Source: Brevibacillus humidisoli
GTDB taxonomy: Bacteria; Bacillota; Bacilli; Brevibacillales; Brevibacillaceae
Direction: 5' to 3'
DNA length: 64,000 nt
Assembly (NCBI RefSeq): GCF_020923435.1
Contig: NZ_CP087263.1
Span: forward strand, 1,321,970 to 1,385,969
Shown here: in pieces, positions 62,404-64,000 of the stretch
Layout of the letters: every line of letters begins with the position of its first letter
Position numbering within the stretch: the stretch's first letter is position 1
Program-made: the position numbers and the translations under genes
The notes under the pieces: generated by a model
The model's database searches: none
Seen by the model: the letters and a program-made list of their open reading frames with translations, nothing else
Told to the model about the DNA's origin: nothing

Positions 62404-64000
62404 ATGATTAGTCAACTTTCTTGGAAAGTTGGAGGACAGCAAGGGGAAGGTATCGAGAGTACCGGGGAAATCTTCTCTATGGCGATGAACCGCATGGGTT
62501 ACCATCTGTATGGTTATCGTCATTTTTCGTCCCGTATCAAAGGGGGACACACCAACAACAAGATTCGTGTAAGCACGAAGCCAACACGCGCTATCTCCGA
62601 CGTGCTGGATATCTTGGTTGCTTTTGACCAGGAGACGATCGATCTCAATGCGCATGAATTGCGCGAAGGCGGCATTATTATCGCAGACGCCAAGTTTAAT
62701 CCGACACTCCCTGAGGGACTGAAACCGGTTCGCCTGTTTGCCGTTCCACTTACGCAGATTGCCGATGAACTGGGCACGTCTCTGATGAAAAACATGGTGT
62801 CGATCGGCGCGACCAGCGCGATTCTCGGCATCCCGGCAGAATCCTACCGTAACATCGTGGAAGACATGTTCCTTCGCAAGGGAGAAAAAGTAGTCGAAAA
62901 GAACATGGAAGCGATCAAGCGTGGTGCGGAGTTCGTCAACGAGTTGACCGGCGGACAACTGCCTGATTTTCAATTGGAAAAAGCAGACGGTCAAAAGCGT
63001 CTGTTCATGATTGGTAATGACGCGATCGGACTTGGCTGTGTTGCAGCCGGGGTTCGTTTCATGCCGGCATATCCGATTACTCCTGCTTCGGAGATCATGG
63101 AATATCTGATTAAGCGTCTGCCCAAGTTTGGCGGCACGGTAATTCAGACAGAAGACGAAATCGCTGCCGTCACGATGGCCATCGGCGCCAACTACGGCGG
63201 TGTGCGCGCGCTGACCGCTTCAGCTGGTCCGGGTCTCTCCCTGATGATGGAAGCGATCGGTCTTGCCGGCATGACGGAAACACCCGTTGTGATCGTAGAT
63301 ACACAGCGCGGCGGTCCGTCTACCGGTTTGCCGACCAAACAGGAGCAATCCGACGTGATGGCGATGATTTACGGCACGCACGGAGAAATTCCAAAGGTTG
63401 TGATGGCGCCGTCCACTGTAGAAGATTGCTTCTACGATGCGGTTGAAGCGTTCAACATTGCCGAGGAGTACCAGATTCCGGTCATCTTGTTGACGGACAT
63501 GGCTCTGTCTCTGGGCAAACAGACCGTTGAACCATTTGATTTCAGCCGTGTACAGATCCGCCGCGGCAAACTGCTGGCTGGCCAAGATCTGCCTGAAGTG
63601 GAGCAAAACGAACTGTTTAAGCGTTACGAGGTTACGGAAGACGGTATCTCACCTCGTCCGGTTCCGGGTCAAAAGTACGGAATTCATCACGTGACCGGGG
63701 TAGAGCACGCGGAAACAGGACGCCCGTCGGAAAGCCCGGAAAACCGCAAGAGCCAGATGGAAAAACGCCTGAAGAAGCTGCAAGGTCTGGTTCAAAAGTT
63801 TCCGAATCCTGTACTGTTTGATGCCCCGCATAGCGAGCCTGACGTACTGATTGTCGGAATCAACTCTACGCATGGCACGATCGCGGAAGCCAAAGGCAGA
63901 CTGGAGCAGGATGGACTGAAAGTCAACCATGCACAGATCCGCCTGCTGCATCCATTCCCGGCTGAGGCCATCAAGCCTTACGTGGAGAAAGCCAAGCACG
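62404..64000 (+). CDS. korA: 2-oxoacid:ferredoxin oxidoreductase alpha subunit, 3' end cut by window
   Basis: Oxidative decarboxylation of 2-oxoglutarate or a similar 2-oxoacid to the acyl-CoA, with reduction of ferredoxin, together with a thiamine-diphosphate beta subunit expected downstream. 532 residues are visible and the frame is still open. Residues 1-180 are the fused gamma domain (WKVGGQQGEGIES), then the pyrimidine-binding domain (MPAYPITPASEIMEYL near 220, SAGPGLSLMMEA). The gamma-alpha fusion and position after spoVS and the M19 peptidase suit KorA of Bacillales. ATG behind AAGGGGTG. Confidence 0.92.
   Translation, partial: MISQLSWKVGGQQGEGIESTGEIFSMAMNRMGYHLYGYRHFSSRIKGGHTNNKIRVSTKPTRAISDVLDILVAFDQETIDLNAHELREGGIIIADAKFNPTLPEGLKPVRLFAVPLTQIADELGTSLMKNMVSIGATSAILGIPAESYRNIVEDMFLRKGEKVVEKNMEAIKRGAEFVNELTGGQLPDFQLEKADGQKRLFMIGNDAIGLGCVAAGVRFMPAYPITPASEIMEYLIKRLPKFGGTVIQTEDEIAAVTMAIGANYGGVRALTASAGPGLSLMMEAIGLAGMTETPVVIVDTQRGGPSTGLPTKQEQSDVMAMIYGTHGEIPKVVMAPSTVEDCFYDAVEAFNIAEEYQIPVILLTDMALSLGKQTVEPFDFSRVQIRRGKLLAGQDLPEVEQNELFKRYEVTEDGISPRPVPGQKYGIHHVTGVEHAETGRPSESPENRKSQMEKRLKKLQGLVQKFPNPVLFDAPHSEPDVLIVGINSTHGTIAEAKGRLEQDGLKVNHAQIRLLHPFPAEAIKPYVEKAKH

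Noticed and set aside
1-64000. Search for CRISPR arrays, tRNA/rRNA genes, transposases, phage genes and attachment sites
   Set aside because: None seen; gene content and base composition are uniform and the gene order is conserved core chromosome.

Overview
The window is ordinary chromosomal DNA from an endospore-forming Gram-positive bacterium of the Bacillales. Gene order, protein lengths and motifs fit the Brevibacillus/Paenibacillaceae side of the group best; the genus is inference. Evidence for a spore former: dipicolinate synthase dpaA-dpaB, spoVS with a sigma-H-like promoter, spoIIIE, tepA, ylzJ and YlmC/YmxH. Every gene I can support is on the + strand. I see no rRNA, tRNA, CRISPR array, insertion sequence or prophage. 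Many genes start with TTG or GTG (rimP, ribF, rnjB, recA, livH, livF, mlpA, pgsA, rodZ and others).

Layout. 1-6288: end of proS, then polC. 6333-14577: translation/transcription operon rimP-nusA-ylxR-ylxQ-infB-ylxP-rbfA-nrnA-truB-ribF behind an extended -10 promoter and a leader hairpin. 14595-20280: rpsO, pnp, a frameshifted polysaccharide-deacetylase-like gene (ylxY), the M16 peptidase mlpA, and dut. 20409-25569: ymxH and the lysine/dipicolinate block dpaA-dpaB-asd-dapG-dapA. 25736-31198: RNase J, tepA, ylzJ, spoIIIE. 31384-36115: a BMP-type nucleoside ABC importer (nupNOPQ-like). 36211-37765: a secreted LysM/M23 cell-wall hydrolase and a 52-aa zinc-ribbon protein. 37847-45322: a sigma-54 module. 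45519-53035: ymfF-ymfH-ymfI-ymfJ-ymfK-rodZ-rimO-pgsA. 53122-59808: cinA, a DEAD-box helicase, recA with an SOS box, recX, rny. 59960-64000: ymdB, spoVS, a membrane dipeptidase and the 5' part of a 2-oxoacid:ferredoxin oxidoreductase alpha subunit.

The most system-like region is 37847-45322. It contains a two-PAS sigma-54 activator, a dyad suited to activator binding (39642-39679), a perfect -24/-12 promoter (39766-39781), a perfect CcpA cre match at the predicted transcription start (39795-39808), a 3-hydroxybutyrate-dehydrogenase-like SDR, and a complete branched-chain-type ABC importer in which permease LivM and ATPase LivG are fused. I infer a catabolite-repressed, substrate-induced uptake-and-oxidation module whose substrate may be a short hydroxy or keto acid rather than leucine. 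Other points worth checking: rny appears to start at an ATA codon; ylxY is broken at a run of eight C; a promoter-terminator pair in the recX-rny gap may encode a small RNA or attenuated leader; an unrecognised zinc-ribbon ORF; and several leader hairpins. Most of the window is conserved core genome, and I did not find a clearly unprecedented machine.
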